Of a stretch of DNA of 64,000 nucleotides, positions 41,984-50,034 are shown in pieces; positions within the stretch are counted from its first letter, which is position 1, and every line of letters starts with the position of its first letter. The DNA is from Leucobacter luti (lineage in GTDB: Bacteria; Actinomycetota; Actinomycetes; Actinomycetales; Microbacteriaceae): the NCBI RefSeq assembly GCF_019464495.1, contig NZ_CP080492.1, positions 1,302,001 through 1,366,000 of the forward strand, given 5' to 3'. The notes under the pieces are model-generated. The model saw only the letters and a program-made list of their open reading frames with translations. It did not search any database and was not told the origin of the DNA. A program made the translations under genes and the position numbers.

Positions 41984-42849
41984 ACGTCCTCCTCTGCGAT
42001 CCCCTGAAACAGATCGGCTTCAAACTCACTCGTGGCGACCCGCGAAGCCGCGAGCCGATAGTCCTCAAACGGCCATGCTTGCCGCTGCACTTCGTTCGGC
42101 CAGAAGAAAAATGGGCTGTCGGGCGGCACCTGGCTCGCGTGTGCCCGGAGCGCCTCGTCGCGACGCTCAAAGAACCGACCCACGTCGATCCGGGCGGTGC
42201 TGCGATTGCCGCGGCCACCCATCCGCTCGCGCAGCTCCTGAAACTGGCCAACGAGCGGGGATGTCGGCTCGTGATCGACGAGCCACTGGTACACCGTGTT
42301 GATCCGCTCGCCGTTGAAGATCTCTTCGTAGTAGAGCTTGCCGATCGCCCACGGCTCGCCTGCCTCGGGGAACGCCGCTGGATCACCCGAGCGATCCCAC
42401 GCGATCTTGCTGATCTCGTGGCACCGAATGTGATCCGGGTGCGGGTACCCACCCTGCTCGTTGTACGTGATCATCACGTGCGGTTTGAACTCACGCACCG
42501 TGCGCACGAGCGCCTCTGCCGACACCTCGGCTGGGATGTGAGCGAAGGATCCGGCTGGCAGCGCCTCGCCCTCATCAGGCAGCCCTGAATCCTCATATCC
42601 CAACCAGCGGTGTTCAAAACCGACGATGTCTTGGGCACGCGCCATCTCGTCGCGGCGCAAGCCTGCGAGATCTCGGCGACTCTTCGGATCCCGCGCGACG
42701 AGTTCGTTGAGCACGTCACCGCGCTCGCCGCCGGTGCAGCTCACAATGAGCACCTCGACGCCGAGGTCGAGATAGTGGGCGTACGTGGCAGCACCCTTGC
42801 TTGATTCGTCGTCGGGATGCGCGTGCACCGCGATGAGCCTGAGCGTCAT
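41980..42849 (-). CDS. mca: Mycothiol S-conjugate amidase
   Basis: Cleaves mycothiol S-conjugates to release a mercapturic acid during detoxification of electrophiles. 289 aa from ATG 42849. The LmbE-like zinc site is seen in RLIAVHAHPDDESSKG (H-P-D-D) and in GGYPHPDHIRCHEI (H-x-x-H). VSCTGGERGDVLNE and FFFWPNEVQRQAWPFEDY are typical of Mca/MshB. Mca is distinguished from MshB by its length and by the small membrane gene that follows. Divergent from the DUF4307 gene. Confidence 0.9.
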   Translation of the reverse strand: MTLRLIAVHAHPDDESSKGAATYAHYLDLGVEVLIVSCTGGERGDVLNELVARDPKSRRDLAGLRRDEMARAQDIVGFEHRWLGYEDSGLPDEGEALPAGSFAHIPAEVSAEALVRTVREFKPHVMITYNEQGGYPHPDHIRCHEISKIAWDRSGDPAAFPEAGEPWAIGKLYYEEIFNGERINTVYQWLVDHEPTSPLVGQFQELRERMGGRGNRSTARIDVGRFFERRDEALRAHASQVPPDSPFFFWPNEVQRQAWPFEDYRLAASRVATSEFEADLFQGIAEEDV

Positions 42850-42934
42850 GCGCTTCCTCTCACGTGCTTCTCGGGAGGTTCCCGGTACTCTGGCAACAAT
42901 CACTCAGTTTACCCAGTCTGGATCGGAGGTTCCC

Positions 42935-43372
42935 GTGTTGGATACGGCCGCCGCCGTTGACGCGGAATCTCCGTCGACGCAGCGACTCGAGGATCGTTAC
43001 GGGACCGGACGCAGTAGGCGCTTCGACCGCCGCTTCGCGTGGGCCGCCGCTGGCCTCCTTGTGATCGCGGGAATCGCGTTTCTCATTTTTTCTGGATGGC
43101 AGAGCGCCAACCAGGTGTCGGTGCAGGACATCGGGTACACGAAGCAGAACGACCTGGTTCTCGACGTGAAGTTCGAAGTCACGGCGCCCGCGAACACCCC
43201 GGTCGCGTGCGCGGTTGAGGCCCTCAACCCGGCAAAAGCCACGGTCGGCTGGAAGATCGTTGAACTGCCCGTGACCGAGAAGCGCACACATGTGGTCACC
43301 ACCCGGCTCGTCACGACGAACCCTTCGACCGCCGCCACCGCGCGCGCCTGCTGGGTCGTCGAGGGCTCGTAG
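42935..43372 (+). CDS. DUF4307-family membrane protein
   Basis: 145 aa from GTG 42935 with GGAGG 5 nt upstream. A cytoplasmic N-terminus with RLEDRYGTGRSRRFDRRF, one membrane helix (FAWAAAGLLVIAGIAFLIFS), and an extracellular beta domain containing two cysteines (VACAVEALNPA and ARACWVVEGS). The position between mca and greA is a conserved actinobacterial arrangement. Function unknown. Confidence 0.85.
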   Translation: MLDTAAAVDAESPSTQRLEDRYGTGRSRRFDRRFAWAAAGLLVIAGIAFLIFSGWQSANQVSVQDIGYTKQNDLVLDVKFEVTAPANTPVACAVEALNPAKATVGWKIVELPVTEKRTHVVTTRLVTTNPSTAATARACWVVEGS

Positions 43373-43427
43373 CCTCGCTCTCGTGCCTCCGCGACGATCC
43401 GTGATCGCACTGCTACGCTGAGAGGAG

Positions 43428-43448
43428 CGCCCTGGCTCGGTCAGGGCG
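43428..43448 (+). promoter_or_regulatory. Small hairpin in the greA leader
   Basis: 7-bp stem CGCCCTG (43428-43434) with CAGGGCG (43442-43448), 50 nt upstream of greA. Could be the end of the previous transcript or a leader structure. Confidence 0.4.
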
Positions 43449-43497
43449 TTGCGTGTCCCCCAGCGCTCAGGCGCTCTCACCGAAACGAGGATCGACC

Positions 43498-43983
43498 ATG
43501 GCCGAGCCCACGCAGACCTGGCTCACGCAGGACGCATACGACCGACTCACTGGCGAGTTGGAACAGCTGACCGGCGCTGGCCGCAAAGATATCGCGTCTC
43601 GCATCGAGGCCGCCCGCGAGGAGGGCGACCTGAAGGAGAACGGTGGCTACCACGCCGCCAAAGATGAGCAGGGCAAGATGGAGGCGCGAATTCGCGATCT
43701 CGAATCGTTGCTGAAGCACGCTGTTGTCGGCGAAGTTCCCCAGGCAAGTGGCGTGGTGGAGATCGGCACCGTCATCACCGCGGACATCTTTGGTGACGAA
43801 GAGCGATTCCTGCTCGGCAACCGCGAGCTCGCCGATGGCTCTGATCTTGACGTGTACAGCGCAGAGAGCCCTCTGGGTACTGCAATTCTTGGCCGCAAGG
43901 TGGGCGAAGAGGTCAGCTACTCCGCTCCCAACGGCACCGAGATCGCAGTCAAGATCCTCGCCGTCGACACCTACGCGGCGTAG
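43498..43983 (+). CDS. greA: Transcription elongation factor GreA
   Basis: Rescues backtracked RNA polymerase by stimulating cleavage of the nascent RNA. 161 aa from ATG 43498. The N-terminal coiled coil carries RLTGELEQLTGAGRKDIASR and the tip AREEGDLKENGGYHAAKDEQ with the catalytic acidic residues; the C-terminal FKBP-like domain has SPLGTAILGRKVGEEVSYSA. Standard length and motif set. Confidence 0.94.
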   Translation: MAEPTQTWLTQDAYDRLTGELEQLTGAGRKDIASRIEAAREEGDLKENGGYHAAKDEQGKMEARIRDLESLLKHAVVGEVPQASGVVEIGTVITADIFGDEERFLLGNRELADGSDLDVYSAESPLGTAILGRKVGEEVSYSAPNGTEIAVKILAVDTYAA

Positions 43984-44034
43984 TCTCTGCCGCCAGAACG
44001 GAACCCGTGAACCACGAGCAACGTCGCTTGACCG

Positions 44035-44109
44035 GTGTGCCAGCTCTCGGTGCGCCCGCTTTCCGTGTGCCCGCACTCGGTGTGCCAGCACTCCGCGCGC
44101 CAGAACTCA
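44035..44109. repeat. Five tandem degenerate 15-bp repeats before the decarboxylase
   Basis: Units begin GTGTGCCAGC and follow without gaps at 44035, 44050, 44065, 44080 and 44095; units 1 and 4 differ at two positions. The array ends 7 nt before the GTG start at 44117 and covers the expected promoter/leader. Confidence 0.65.
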
Positions 44110-44116
44110 GTGCGCG

Positions 44117-45628
44117 GTGACGCGCCACGACCAGCCCCCGCTCGACCAGCGTGCGGCGCCCTACGCTGAGGCGCTCATCGCGCACCGCGACCGAGACGGA
44201 CTTCGGTTCATGATCCCCGGCCACGCCACCGGGCAGGCTGGCGGATCGGATCGACTCCGCGACTTCCTCGGTGCCCGAGCGCTCGAACTTGATATTCCGC
44301 AACTCGTTGAGGGCATTGACCTCGGGGCGGGAAACGCCTTCGACCACGCACGGGAGCTGGCCGCGGCGGCCTGGGATGCCAGGACCACCTGGTTCCTCAC
44401 GAACGGCGCGTCGCAGGGCAACAGGATGGCGATGCAGGCGCTTGCCGCGATCGGCGACCGCGTGCTCGTGCAGCGCAGTTGCCACTCCAGTGTCTACGAC
44501 GGCCTCGTGATGTCGGGGGCGACCCCGGAGTACCTCTTCCCCGAGTCCGATCCGGATCACAAGATCGCGCACGGGATCACGGCGGAGGCTGCCGAACAGG
44601 CCCTTGCAGAAGCCACAGCGGCCGGCACCCCGTACGCTGCGCTCGTCATGGTGTCCCCCAGCTACTTCGGTGTCGTCGCTGATGTTCCCGCTGTTGCTGC
44701 GGCGTGCCGACGCTACGGGGCGGCACTCGTGGTCGATGGCTCGTGGGGTGCCCACTTCGGTTTCCATGCCGAGCTGCCTGAGTCTCCGACGCGGCAGGGC
44801 GCCGATATCGTGCTCTCGAGCATCCACAAACTCGGCGGCAGCCTGACCCAGACCGCATTCTTGCACCTCTGTGAGACCCCCCACGCGAGCGTGCTCGAAC
44901 CGGCGCTCGAAGCCGCCTACCGGCTGACCGAGTCAACGAGCCTCAACTCGCTGCTCCTCGCCTCGCTCGACATCGCGCGCTCAGAGCTGGCGACCGGACA
45001 GGCCGCCATGGGCGAGGCACTCGAAGCGGCTGCCCTGCTGCGTCGTCTCGTGACAGATGCGTCTGGCCTCCGACTCGCGGAACCAGATTTTCTCGCCCGG
45101 CCCGGCGCTGTCGCGATTGACCCACTCCATGTTTCGATCGATGTGCGCGGCCGCGGCATCACCGGGCCGGCGCTCAAGACCGCGCTCTCGCGCGCAGAGG
45201 AGCCCGCCTTCGTCGAGATCGCGGCACCGACCGCGATTGTCGCGCTCATCGGCCCGCGCGGCACCCCCGACGTCGCAGGGTTGCTCGCGGCGATCGATCG
45301 CGCTGCGCCACCGCAGGCCGCTGGATCCAGCCCAGCGCCCGCCGCAAGCGCCCCGCTCCCCGCGGCACCCCCACCCGGCGCGCAGCTGCTGACGCCGCGC
45401 GAGGCCTATCTCGCGCCGAGCGAGTCGGTGAGTGCTTCAGAGGCTGTCGGCCGTATCTCAGCAGCGATGCTCGCCGCTTACCCGCCTGGCATCCCGAACG
45501 CCGTGCCAGGCGAGCTCCTGACCGCCGAGCTCCTCGCGTACTTGCGGGACACGGCGAAGTTGCCCGGCAGCTATATTCGAGGCGCAGCTGACCATGCGGT
45601 CACGCAGCTCCGCGTCGTGCGGCGCTGA
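44117..45628 (+). CDS. Orn/Lys/Arg decarboxylase family PLP enzyme
   Basis: 503-aa fold-type I PLP enzyme of the short (Bacillus SpeA-like) group. GTG 44117 is chosen; the frame runs further upstream, but only through the repeat array. Features: FMIPGHATGQAGGSDRLRDF, LTNGASQGNRMAMQALAAIG, VMVSPSYFGVVADVPAVAAA, VDGSWGAHFGFH (Asp binding PLP, then H) and the Schiff-base lysine in SSIHKLGGSLTQTAFL. The C-terminal domain contains a proline/alanine-rich linker (APAASAPLPAAPPPGAQ). Probably decarboxylates lysine, arginine or ornithine. An amino acid permease follows on the opposite strand. Confidence 0.83.
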   Translation: MTRHDQPPLDQRAAPYAEALIAHRDRDGLRFMIPGHATGQAGGSDRLRDFLGARALELDIPQLVEGIDLGAGNAFDHARELAAAAWDARTTWFLTNGASQGNRMAMQALAAIGDRVLVQRSCHSSVYDGLVMSGATPEYLFPESDPDHKIAHGITAEAAEQALAEATAAGTPYAALVMVSPSYFGVVADVPAVAAACRRYGAALVVDGSWGAHFGFHAELPESPTRQGADIVLSSIHKLGGSLTQTAFLHLCETPHASVLEPALEAAYRLTESTSLNSLLLASLDIARSELATGQAAMGEALEAAALLRRLVTDASGLRLAEPDFLARPGAVAIDPLHVSIDVRGRGITGPALKTALSRAEEPAFVEIAAPTAIVALIGPRGTPDVAGLLAAIDRAAPPQAAGSSPAPAASAPLPAAPPPGAQLLTPREAYLAPSESVSASEAVGRISAAMLAAYPPGIPNAVPGELLTAELLAYLRDTAKLPGSYIRGAADHAVTQLRVVRR

Positions 45629-45748
45629 GCCTGCACAGGGCTCCCAGGGCCAGCCCGTGGCCGCTCCCGAGGGCTGACGCGCAGCTGTGTTGAGCGCGTC
45701 AGCGCGCATCCGGCGCGAACGCCGAGCGGCCCCGAGCGGCCACCGGCC

Positions 45749-47161
45749 CTACTCGTACATCCCGATGTTGATCGGTCCGGTGAGATCCGGGGCCGGGGCG
45801 CGGAAACCGCGCGTCTTGATCAGGAGGTAGACCACACCAACGGCGAGCCAGATGCCGCCGATGATCATCGAGATCGAGTCGAGGCTGAGCCACAGCCAGA
45901 CGTTGATCACCACGCCGATCGCCGGCACCACCACAAACGTGGCCCAGGCGCCAGGGCCGCGGCGCTTCAGGAAGCGGAAGAACACAAAGATTACCGACAG
46001 GTTCACGAAGGTGAAGGCGATGAACGCGCCGAAGTTGATCATGGACGCCGCCTGATCCAGGTCAACGAACAGCGCGGTGAGCGCGATCGCCGCGACAATG
46101 AGTACGTTCACAACGGGGACACCAGTGCGCTCGTTCACGCTCCCAAACAGTCGCTTGGGCAGGGCGCCGTCCCGGCCCATCGCGTAGAGCAGGCGCGCGG
46201 CGCTCATCTGCTGTGTGATCCCGCAGCCCAGCACGGCCATCATGTAGCCGCCAACGAAGATCGCCTGGAACGCAGCACCGCCGATGTACTTCGCGATCTC
46301 CGGCGAGGCACCAACGATGTCGCCGAGCAATGACACATCGGGAAAGAGCACCTGCATCACGTAGGTCACCGTGATGAAGAAGGCGCCAGCAACGCCGATG
46401 ATGATGAAGATCGCACGGGGAATGTCGCGCTCCGGTCGCTCGGCTTCTTCCGCAAGCGTCGACACTGCGTCGAAACCGAGGAAGGAGAGCGCGAGAATGG
46501 CGGCGCCCGCGCTGATCGCGGCAAGCTGGATGTCGTTGGAGATAAACGGCCGGATCGTGAACTCCGAGCCGTTTGCCCCGTTCGAGATGTTCACGATCGT
46601 GAGCACCACGAACACGACGGCGACGACAAGCTGGATCCCGACCAGCACGATGTTCATGCTCGCGGCGAGCTTCACGCCGATGAGGTTCATCACCGTGCAC
46701 ACCGCGACCGTCAGCACGACCCAGACCCAGAACGGCACCTCAGGGAATACCGCGCCCATGTAGATCGCCGAGAGGATCGCGTTGATCATCGGCAACAGCA
46801 GGTAGTCCAGCGTTGCCACCCACCCGACGAGGAAACCGAGGTGTGCGTTAATCGCTTCTTTCGCGTAGGTGTAGGCGGATCCCGCGATCGGGAAGAACCG
46901 CACCATGCGCGAGTAGCTGAACGCGGTGAACAGCACCGCGACGATCACGACGAGGTACGCGAGCGGCACGTGTCCGTCGGTCTCGGCAGCGACGATCCCG
47001 AACATGTCGAACACCGCGAGCGGCGCCATGTACGCGAGTCCGATGAACACGAGGTGCCGCAGCTTCAAGGTGCGCTTGAGCGCGCCAGGCTGATGCGTAA
47101 CGGCGTGGGCAATCTGATCATCACCCGCGGCGACGGCGGAGTGGGATGGCAACGATGACAT
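45749..47161 (-). CDS. APC-family amino acid/polyamine permease
   Basis: 470 aa with about 12 membrane helices. The amino-terminal HLVFIGLAYMAPLAVFDMFG (helix 1 with its unwound substrate-binding break), FSYSRMVRFFPIAGSAYTYA (G-S-A-Y-x-Y) and GFDAVSTLAEEAERPERDIP with AIFIIIG are family hallmarks. Substrates of this group are amino acids or amines such as putrescine. Same strand as, and 28 nt after, a YtcJ-like amidohydrolase, suggesting uptake of that enzyme's substrate; the decarboxylase on the other strand may share the pathway. Confidence 0.88.
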   Translation of the reverse strand: MSSLPSHSAVAAGDDQIAHAVTHQPGALKRTLKLRHLVFIGLAYMAPLAVFDMFGIVAAETDGHVPLAYLVVIVAVLFTAFSYSRMVRFFPIAGSAYTYAKEAINAHLGFLVGWVATLDYLLLPMINAILSAIYMGAVFPEVPFWVWVVLTVAVCTVMNLIGVKLAASMNIVLVGIQLVVAVVFVVLTIVNISNGANGSEFTIRPFISNDIQLAAISAGAAILALSFLGFDAVSTLAEEAERPERDIPRAIFIIIGVAGAFFITVTYVMQVLFPDVSLLGDIVGASPEIAKYIGGAAFQAIFVGGYMMAVLGCGITQQMSAARLLYAMGRDGALPKRLFGSVNERTGVPVVNVLIVAAIALTALFVDLDQAASMINFGAFIAFTFVNLSVIFVFFRFLKRRGPGAWATFVVVPAIGVVINVWLWLSLDSISMIIGGIWLAVGVVYLLIKTRGFRAPAPDLTGPINIGMYE

Positions 47162-47189
47162 CTGGGTCTTCTCTCAGTGGGTGATGGAG

Positions 47190-48902
47190 TTAGTGGGAGT
47201 GTCCGTGCTCGGTGTGCGGTTCAGCGCAGGTCTGCCCTGCGCCGGCCGGATCCTGCGCCAGGGCAGCAGCGGCGACGCCGCCGAGTTCACCTCGGGCATC
47301 GTGGATCGGGGATCCGCCAACGATGGTGAGGTCCGCCTGCTGCGCGAGCAGCTCGGCTGGCTCCATCGCGTAGAGATCGCCCGACCAGACGACGAGGTCG
47401 GCGAGCATTCCCTCGCGCAGCACACCGCGGGTGTCCTCCTGGTGGAAGGCTTCTGCTCCTCCAGTCGTGTATGCCCGGAGGGCGCGGTCGAGATCGAGGC
47501 GCTCGTTCGTGGTCCAGGCATCCTGGCCGTCGAGACGGGCGCGGGTCATCGCGCTGTACAGACCGACGAGCGGATCCATTTCGCCCACCTGCCAGTCACT
47601 TGAGAAGGTCACGCGTGCGCCGGAGTCAATCATGGATTTGAAGCGCCAGGCGCGATCCCAGCGAGCCTCCCCCACGTTTTCCATCCAGGTGCCTGCCACG
47701 AGATCGGGGGACGCGTGGCGCGGCTGCATCGCGGCGACCACGTCGAGCTGCTGGAATCGGGGGAGATCCTCGGGGGCCAGGCACTCGACGTGCACGATGC
47801 CGTGGCGCGCGTCGCGGGCACCGTTGGCGCGCTGCGCTGCCTCGATCGAGTCGAGCGTGAGCTGGATCCCCCAGTCGCCCGTGGCGTGCGTGTGCACCTG
47901 GTAGCCGAGGCGATCAAGCTCGACGAAGAGCTTGGTGAACTCAGTGGGTTCAAGGCTCGGGTGTCCGCGGTGTCCCGGACGGTTCGCGTAGTCCTGCAGC
48001 ATCGCTGCGGTGTGCGGCTCGATCACATCGTCGGCGTAGAGTTTGACCGGGCCGAGGGTGAAGCGGTCGTGCTGCGGGGTCTCGCGGATCGCCTCGGTGA
48101 TGCGGGAGCGGAACTCACCGTCAGCGCCGACCGCGTGATAAATTGCTGCGATCGTGCGGGAGGTGAGCTTGCCCTCACGCTCGGCGCGCGCGAACAAGTC
48201 GAGCTCTGCGAGCGGCACCTGTGGCTCGACGACGGTGGTGATGCCGACCTTGGCAGCCATCTCAAGGCTGTTCGTAATCTTGCGGTAGCGGCGATCTGGC
48301 GAGTACATGGGAATGTCGCGCTGCAGTTCAGCGAGGCCGGCGATCGTCATGGCGCTGGTGTAGAAGTCGGTGACCCAGCCAGTGGGTTCGCCCGTGATGG
48401 AGTCGATCTCGGGATTGCCCCACGCGATATCTGCGCCGTTCAGGATGCCGAGCTTCGCGAGCGCCGGGCGGTTCAGCCACACCGAGTGCTGGTCATAGGT
48501 CGTGATGAACACGGGGCGATCGGTCACACCGACGAGGTCGTCCGCGTTCGGGCGGCGACCTTCGACCACAGAGTAGAGCGCGTTCTCCGCGCAGATCCAG
48601 TCGAGCTCGGGGTGGGCCTCAGCGAACTCAGCGATGCGGGAGCGCACGACGTCGAGGCTCTGCACCTGGTCGAGGCTCACCGCGAGGTCATCGAAGCCAA
48701 GCAGGAGGTGGTTGTGTGTGTCGGCGACGCCTGGGGTCAGCAGGCGGCCCTCCAGCTGCACGGTGCGCCGGGCAGCCGGAGCGTCAGCCGCGGAGCCCGC
48801 ATAGCTGATCTTGTCGCCGGTGACGCCGAGCGCCTCGACCCAGGGACGAGCGGGATCGAAGGTGCGGATCCGCCCTCCGGTGAAAAGGGTATCGACGGCC
48901 AT
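47190..48902 (-). CDS. YtcJ-like amidohydrolase
   Basis: 570-aa metal-dependent hydrolase of the amidohydrolase_3 group. Metal residues: LLTPGVADTHNHLLLG (H-x-H), carboxylated-lysine region near LGPVKLYADDVIEP, YQVHTHATGDWGIQ, GIVHVECLAPED and the Asp in VTFSSDWQVGEMDPL. The protein ends in a His/Glu-rich tail (EPHTEHGHSH) that may bind metal. Co-directional with the APC permease and divergent from a TetR regulator, with clear palindromes between them. Substrate unknown; the family hydrolyses amides and formyl derivatives. Confidence 0.83.
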   Translation of the reverse strand: MAVDTLFTGGRIRTFDPARPWVEALGVTGDKISYAGSAADAPAARRTVQLEGRLLTPGVADTHNHLLLGFDDLAVSLDQVQSLDVVRSRIAEFAEAHPELDWICAENALYSVVEGRRPNADDLVGVTDRPVFITTYDQHSVWLNRPALAKLGILNGADIAWGNPEIDSITGEPTGWVTDFYTSAMTIAGLAELQRDIPMYSPDRRYRKITNSLEMAAKVGITTVVEPQVPLAELDLFARAEREGKLTSRTIAAIYHAVGADGEFRSRITEAIRETPQHDRFTLGPVKLYADDVIEPHTAAMLQDYANRPGHRGHPSLEPTEFTKLFVELDRLGYQVHTHATGDWGIQLTLDSIEAAQRANGARDARHGIVHVECLAPEDLPRFQQLDVVAAMQPRHASPDLVAGTWMENVGEARWDRAWRFKSMIDSGARVTFSSDWQVGEMDPLVGLYSAMTRARLDGQDAWTTNERLDLDRALRAYTTGGAEAFHQEDTRGVLREGMLADLVVWSGDLYAMEPAELLAQQADLTIVGGSPIHDARGELGGVAAAALAQDPAGAGQTCAEPHTEHGHSH

Positions 48903-48975
48903 GTCTGCTCCTGTGCTTCGAGGTTCACGATTCGGTGCTCGCGGTGCGGCGCCCGCTGGATCACGAACGAGTTAT

Positions 48976-49004
48976 TTTACTCAAGAGTAAATTAATTTAC
49001 TCAA
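48976..49004. promoter_or_regulatory. TetR operator candidates: TTTACTC-AA-GAGTAAA and a 20-bp-spaced half repeat
   Basis: Perfect inverted repeat TTTACTCAAGAGTAAA (48976-48991), followed by a second TTTACTCAA at 48996-49004, two helical turns away. Located in the AT-rich divergent promoter between the amidohydrolase and the TetR gene; a TTGACA on the minus strand at 49006-49011 may be the -35 box of the amidohydrolase. Confidence 0.65.
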
Positions 49005-49065
49005 ATGTCAAATAACGGCACTCGATCGCGCCGCACCCCCCGTGTTCCCTGGCATACTGGCTGCT

Positions 49066-49665
49066 ATGGCACGTCCGAGCACACAGAAGCAGCGCCGAAT
49101 CGAAGTTGTCGACGCAGCACTGGCCGCCGCCGCCGCTCACGGGCTGCGCAACCTCTCACTCACCGACGTCGCGAACCAAGCTGGAGTCACGCGCGGCGCG
49201 CTGTTGTACTACTACGACGACCTCGACGCGATCCTGGTCGAAGCACACGCGGCGGGCATGGCGCGGGTAGGCACCGAGCGTGCCGCGATCGTCGCACGGC
49301 ATGACACCCCAGCAGACAAGCTCGCTGCTGCGATCTCGGCCGGGCTTCCCAGCGGGCCAGACGATGCCTTGATGCGACTGCTCTATGAGTTCGACGTATT
49401 GGCAGGCAAGTCCCCGCTGCACGACGAGCTCGTGCAGCGGCTGTACCAAGAACAGCTGGACCTCTACACCGGAATCCTCACCGAGGGCGTAGCGAGCGGC
49501 GATTTCGCGCTCACCGGCCCGCTCGCAGACACCGCGATGAACCTCGTGGCGCTCGAAGACGCGTACGGGCTACACATCGTCGCCGGAGGCAGCATCACGG
49601 TTGCCGACGCGCATCGCGCAATCGCCCTCTATGCCGCACAAGCGGGGGCCCGCCTGCCCGAGTAG
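49066..49665 (+). CDS. TetR-family transcriptional regulator
   Basis: 199 aa from ATG 49066. N-terminal HTH: RRIEVVDAALAAAAAHGLRN, then LSLTDVANQAGVTRGALLYY with the recognition helix and YYDDLDAILVEAHAAGM. The C-terminal ligand domain resembles BetI/PuuR-like TetR_C groups (LLYEFDVLAGKSPLHDELVQ). It is divergent from the amidohydrolase-permease operon and probably represses it through the palindrome at 48976. Confidence 0.87.
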   Translation: MARPSTQKQRRIEVVDAALAAAAAHGLRNLSLTDVANQAGVTRGALLYYYDDLDAILVEAHAAGMARVGTERAAIVARHDTPADKLAAAISAGLPSGPDDALMRLLYEFDVLAGKSPLHDELVQRLYQEQLDLYTGILTEGVASGDFALTGPLADTAMNLVALEDAYGLHIVAGGSITVADAHRAIALYAAQAGARLPE

Positions 49666-49957
49666 GGGCGCGCCTCGCTCCACGCGTGCCGTGTGACTGC
49701 GGCGAACTGGTGGGAGTGCATTTCGCCCGTCGAGGCCGAAGGAGCCGATCACCTCACCGGCTTCGCTCACGATCCCCACGCACGTGATGAGCGTGCGCAG
49801 CCCCGCGCGCTCAGCATGTACTCGCGTCCGCGGCTCCATCCACCCTTCACACGCACCTCTTCCGAAGGTGCTCCGGCTGCGGTCGAGAGACTTCCTCGAC
49901 CGCAGCCGGTGCAACACGCCACGGGTGCACACCGCGGGGTCCACACCGCGGGAGCTG
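49666..49957. other. Intergenic region between tetR and the ilvA repeat array
   Basis: No supported gene. It contains CG-rich sequence with a small repeat (ACACCGCGGG-type copies at about 49930-49951) leading into the 18-bp array. Confidence 0.35.
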
Positions 49958-50034
49958 GAGCTCAGGCTTGAGCTTGAGCTCAGGCTTGAGCTTGAGCTCA
50001 GGCTTGAGCTTGAGCTCGGGCTTGAGCTCGGGCT
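49958..50034. repeat. 18-bp tandem repeat array directly after ilvA
   Basis: Three perfect copies of GAGCTCAGGCTTGAGCTT (49958-50011), then two shortened variants (GAGCTCGGGCTT, and GAGCTCGGGCT running into the ilvA stop). Each unit is built from AGCTC/GAGCT half sites, so the array can fold as many small hairpins. Confidence 0.75.

Noticed and set aside
49958..50034. CRISPR array
   Set aside because: The 18-bp units are contiguous with no unique spacers and no cas genes are present.
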